Source: Hyphococcus sp.
GTDB taxonomy: Bacteria > Pseudomonadota > Alphaproteobacteria > Caulobacterales > Parvularculaceae
DNA length: 8,471 nt
Assembly: GCA_021604605.1 (NCBI GenBank)
Contig: BQJH01000120.1
Coordinates: forward strand, 1-8,471
Direction: 5' to 3'
Each line of letters begins with the position of its first letter. Within the stretch, counting starts at the first letter, position 1. A program made the position numbers and the translations under genes. Below the pieces are notes generated by a model. That model was not told the DNA's origin. It did not search any database and saw nothing but the letters and a program-made list of their open reading frames with translations. Positions 6,754-8,471 of this stretch are shown here, piece after piece.

Positions 6754-7725
6754 TTGGCGATTGTGGTTTTTCGGTCTGGGTTACTCATAAAATTCCTATT
6801 GGTTTTAAGTGCTTGCGTTGCAATCAGCGCCTGCTCCTCGACGAGGAAAAAAGAAAAATTTGCCTATGTTGAGCGCCCGGTTGAGACGCTTTATGCGGCT
6901 GCCGTCGATCAGCTTGAAAAACGCCGCTATGATCGCGCGATCAACTTTTTCGAAGAAGTAGAGCGTCAGCACCCGTATTCAGCATGGGCGCGCCGCGCGA
7001 TGTTGATGAAGGCGTTTACTTACTATCGTGGCAATGACTACGAAGAAGCGATCGAAGCGCTTGACCAGTTTATCACGCTACACCCCGGTAACAAAGATGC
7101 GCCTTATGCGTATTATCTGAAAGCGATGAGCTTTTATGAGCGGATCACGGATGTTGGTCGCGACCAGGAAATAACAGAGAACGCTGTTGCTGCGTTGAAT
7201 GATGTTGTGCGCCGCTACCCCGATAGTGAGTATGCGCGTGATGCTCGTCTTAAGCTCGACTTAACGTTCGATCATCTCGCCGGTAAAGAAATGTATATCG
7301 GCCGGTTTTATTTGAAGCAGAATAAACATATCGCTGCGATCAACCGTTTTAAAACGGTTATTACCAAATACCAGACAACCAGCCATGTGCCTGAAGCGTT
7401 GCACCGGCTTGTTGAGGCCTATCTGGAAATTGGCGTGGTCGATGAGGCGCGCGCCGCCGCTGCCGTTCTTGGATATAATTATCCGGGCACGAACTGGTAT
7501 GAAGATTCCTTTGGTTTGTTCGAAGATAAAGGCATTGTTGCCGCGCGGGTTGAGAGCGATCAGACTTCCGATAATGGAGGTCGTGCTGAGGATCCTGATA
7601 AGGTGTTGAATGAAACGGCGCCTTCCGACGTTGGCGTCACTATCGCGCCGCCGCCGCCCGGAGAACTTGAAGACGTCACGGCGAGCAATCGCGATGCTTT
7701 ATCCGAAGATCAGCAAGCGCAATAG
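6754..7725 (+). CDS. bamD: Outer membrane assembly lipoprotein BamD
   Basis: BamD is an essential outer-membrane lipoprotein of the BAM complex, which folds beta-barrel proteins; it contacts BamA and recognises substrates on the periplasmic side. From TTG 6754 the product has 323 residues. A lipoprotein signal peptide ends at the lipobox ISAC, with the acylated Cys at residue 27; a second lipobox-like LSAC ends at residue 21. The tetratricopeptide-type repeats span about 43-255, with typical pieces such as YDRAINFFEEVERQHPYS (59-76), YEEAIEALDQFITLHPG (96-112) and the late NKHIAAINRFKTVITKYQ (190-207). The last 60 residues are acidic, with a run of prolines, and look disordered. The start is unsure: GTG 6763 also fits and would give a more regular signal peptide; no in-frame ATG exists upstream. 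GGAAAG (6746-6751) may serve the GTG. Confidence 0.95.
   Translation: MAIVVFRSGLLIKFLLVLSACVAISACSSTRKKEKFAYVERPVETLYAAAVDQLEKRRYDRAINFFEEVERQHPYSAWARRAMLMKAFTYYRGNDYEEAIEALDQFITLHPGNKDAPYAYYLKAMSFYERITDVGRDQEITENAVAALNDVVRRYPDSEYARDARLKLDLTFDHLAGKEMYIGRFYLKQNKHIAAINRFKTVITKYQTTSHVPEALHRLVEAYLEIGVVDEARAAAAVLGYNYPGTNWYEDSFGLFEDKGIVAARVESDQTSDNGGRAEDPDKVLNETAPSDVGVTIAPPPPGELEDVTASNRDALSEDQQAQ
7250..7265 (+). promoter_or_regulatory. Perfect CtrA-type box inside bamD
   Basis: TTAA (7250-7253), a 7-base spacer and TTAAC (7261-7265) match the CtrA consensus exactly, within codons for RLKLDLT. It is 560 bases upstream of recN and in no visible promoter context, so it may be a chance match or an intragenic binding site. 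Confidence 0.35.
7342..7359. repeat. 18-base perfect palindrome inside bamD
   Basis: The arms AACCGTTTT (7342-7350) and AAAACGGTT (7351-7359) are exact reverse complements with no spacer, within codons for NRFKTV. No function is known; it could be an operator-like site or chance. Confidence 0.6.
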
Positions 7726-7825
7726 GGCGCTTTAAAAGCTCAATAGACAATCCCCGCGCCTTTCTCAGGGGGGCGAACTGCGATAAGCTCTTGCTAGTAG
7801 GGAAACATCGCCGGATCGCCTGACC

Positions 7826-8471
7826 ATGCTCACCGCGCTTCATATTCAAAATTTTGTCCTCATCGAGCAGGTGCGTCTATCGATGGAAAAGGGCTTGTCC
7901 GTCCTCACCGGGGAAACCGGCGCAGGCAAGTCGATCTTGTTGGATGCATTGGGTCTGGCGGCGGGCGCACGTGCAGAACGGGGCGCCGTGCGACAGGGTT
8001 CAAAACAGGGGGTTGTCGCGGCGACATTTGAGGTTGGCGCAGATCATCCGGTTTGGGCGTTGCTCGATGAAAATGGCCTGGCCGATGATGACGACCAGAT
8101 TATTCTGCGCCGGGTTCAAACGCCGGACGGGCGCACGCGCGGGTTTGTTAATGACCAGCCGGTTTCCATTGCTGCTTTGCGCAGTATCGGCGAAGTGCTT
8201 TTGGAAATTCACGGACAACATGATGGTCGCGGTTTTTTATCGGCGAGTGCGCATCGCGGCATGCTGGATGAGTTTGCTGGACTTGAAAAAGCTGCGCGTG
8301 ATGTAAAGAACGCATGGGACGTGTGGCGCAAGACGCAAGCTGACCTTGATGAGCGTCGGTTAGAGCGCGATGCCGCCATGCGCGAGGTTGAATATTTGCG
8401 CCATGTTTATGAAACTTTGGAAAAGCTTGATCCGCAACCGGATGAAGAAACAGAACTGGCCGATCGTCGAT
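7826..8471 (+). CDS. recN: DNA repair protein RecN, 3'-truncated
   Basis: RecN is an SMC-like ATPase that acts early in recombinational repair of DNA double-strand breaks. The frame is open from ATG 7826 to the window end, giving 215 residues of a protein usually near 550. MLTALHIQNFVLIE at the start matches the RecN N-terminus. The Walker A motif GETGAGKS lies at residues 33-40. FVNDQPVSIAALRSIGEVL and LLEIHGQHDG (near 120-131) are further RecN signatures, the latter being the Q-loop region. From about residue 150 the sequence turns charged and heptad-like, the beginning of the coiled-coil arm. The 100-base gap after bamD has no clear promoter or LexA box. Gene order bamD-recN is common in Alphaproteobacteria. 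The ribosome binding site is weak. Confidence 0.96.
   Translation, partial: MLTALHIQNFVLIEQVRLSMEKGLSVLTGETGAGKSILLDALGLAAGARAERGAVRQGSKQGVVAATFEVGADHPVWALLDENGLADDDDQIILRRVQTPDGRTRGFVNDQPVSIAALRSIGEVLLEIHGQHDGRGFLSASAHRGMLDEFAGLEKAARDVKNAWDVWRKTQADLDERRLERDAAMREVEYLRHVYETLEKLDPQPDEETELADRR

Noticed and set aside
7750..7780. Possible terminator between bamD and recN
   Set aside because: Only a mismatched GC stem can be drawn and no T run follows it.
7726..7825. LexA box (GTTC-N7-GTTC or its reverse) before recN
   Set aside because: A GAAC is present near 7780, but no second half-site at the right spacing was found.
1..8471. Long minus-strand open frames across the window, such as those opposite ftsZ and lpxC
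   Set aside because: They lie entirely opposite recognised genes and show no protein family features; they are by-products of codon bias.

Overview
The window is the distal part of a division and cell wall (dcw) cluster followed by an outer-membrane biogenesis block, from a moderately GC-rich alphaproteobacterium. All genes are on the + strand, in this order: murB (5' end missing), ddl, ftsQ, ftsA, ftsZ, lpxC, bamD, recN (3' end missing). This order is typical of Alphaproteobacteria. Other features that fit the class are the long Gln/Pro/Ala-rich linker of FtsZ, CtrA-type boxes (TTAA-N7-TTAA), and few GANTC (CcrM) sites. I cannot place it below class level; the cell-cycle sites suggest a Caulobacter-like regulatory style.

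Region 1 (1-2411): murB, ddl and ftsQ are translationally linked. murB and ddl overlap through ATGA, and ftsQ starts inside the end of ddl. MurB makes UDP-MurNAc, Ddl supplies D-Ala-D-Ala for the stem peptide, and FtsQ is the bitopic divisome scaffold. The last 90 bases of murB hold two overlapping-register near-consensus CtrA boxes, one with a GANTC site in its spacer, so a promoter for ddl-ftsQ-ftsA may lie there.

Region 2 (2412-5503): after a 76-base gap comes ftsA (membrane tether of the Z ring), which has no clear start codon or ribosome binding site. A 112-base promoter region follows, with one perfect CtrA box, one near-perfect CtrA box 43 bases downstream, and a GANTC site between them. 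Then comes ftsZ. A strong intrinsic terminator ends the division block.

Region 3 (5504-8471): lpxC (first committed step of lipid A synthesis) has its own leader with a stable G-rich-loop hairpin. bamD (lipoprotein of the BAM outer-membrane protein assembly machine) has a non-ATG start. recN (SMC-like DNA repair ATPase) runs off the end. No gap reaches 300 bases; the longest is the 216 bases between ftsZ and lpxC.

The gene content is conventional. I found no undescribed multi-gene system, no mobile element, no CRISPR array and no RNA gene. The points worth a second look are regulatory: the CtrA/GANTC arrangement inside murB and before ftsZ, a perfect CtrA box and an 18-base palindrome inside bamD, and the lpxC leader hairpin.
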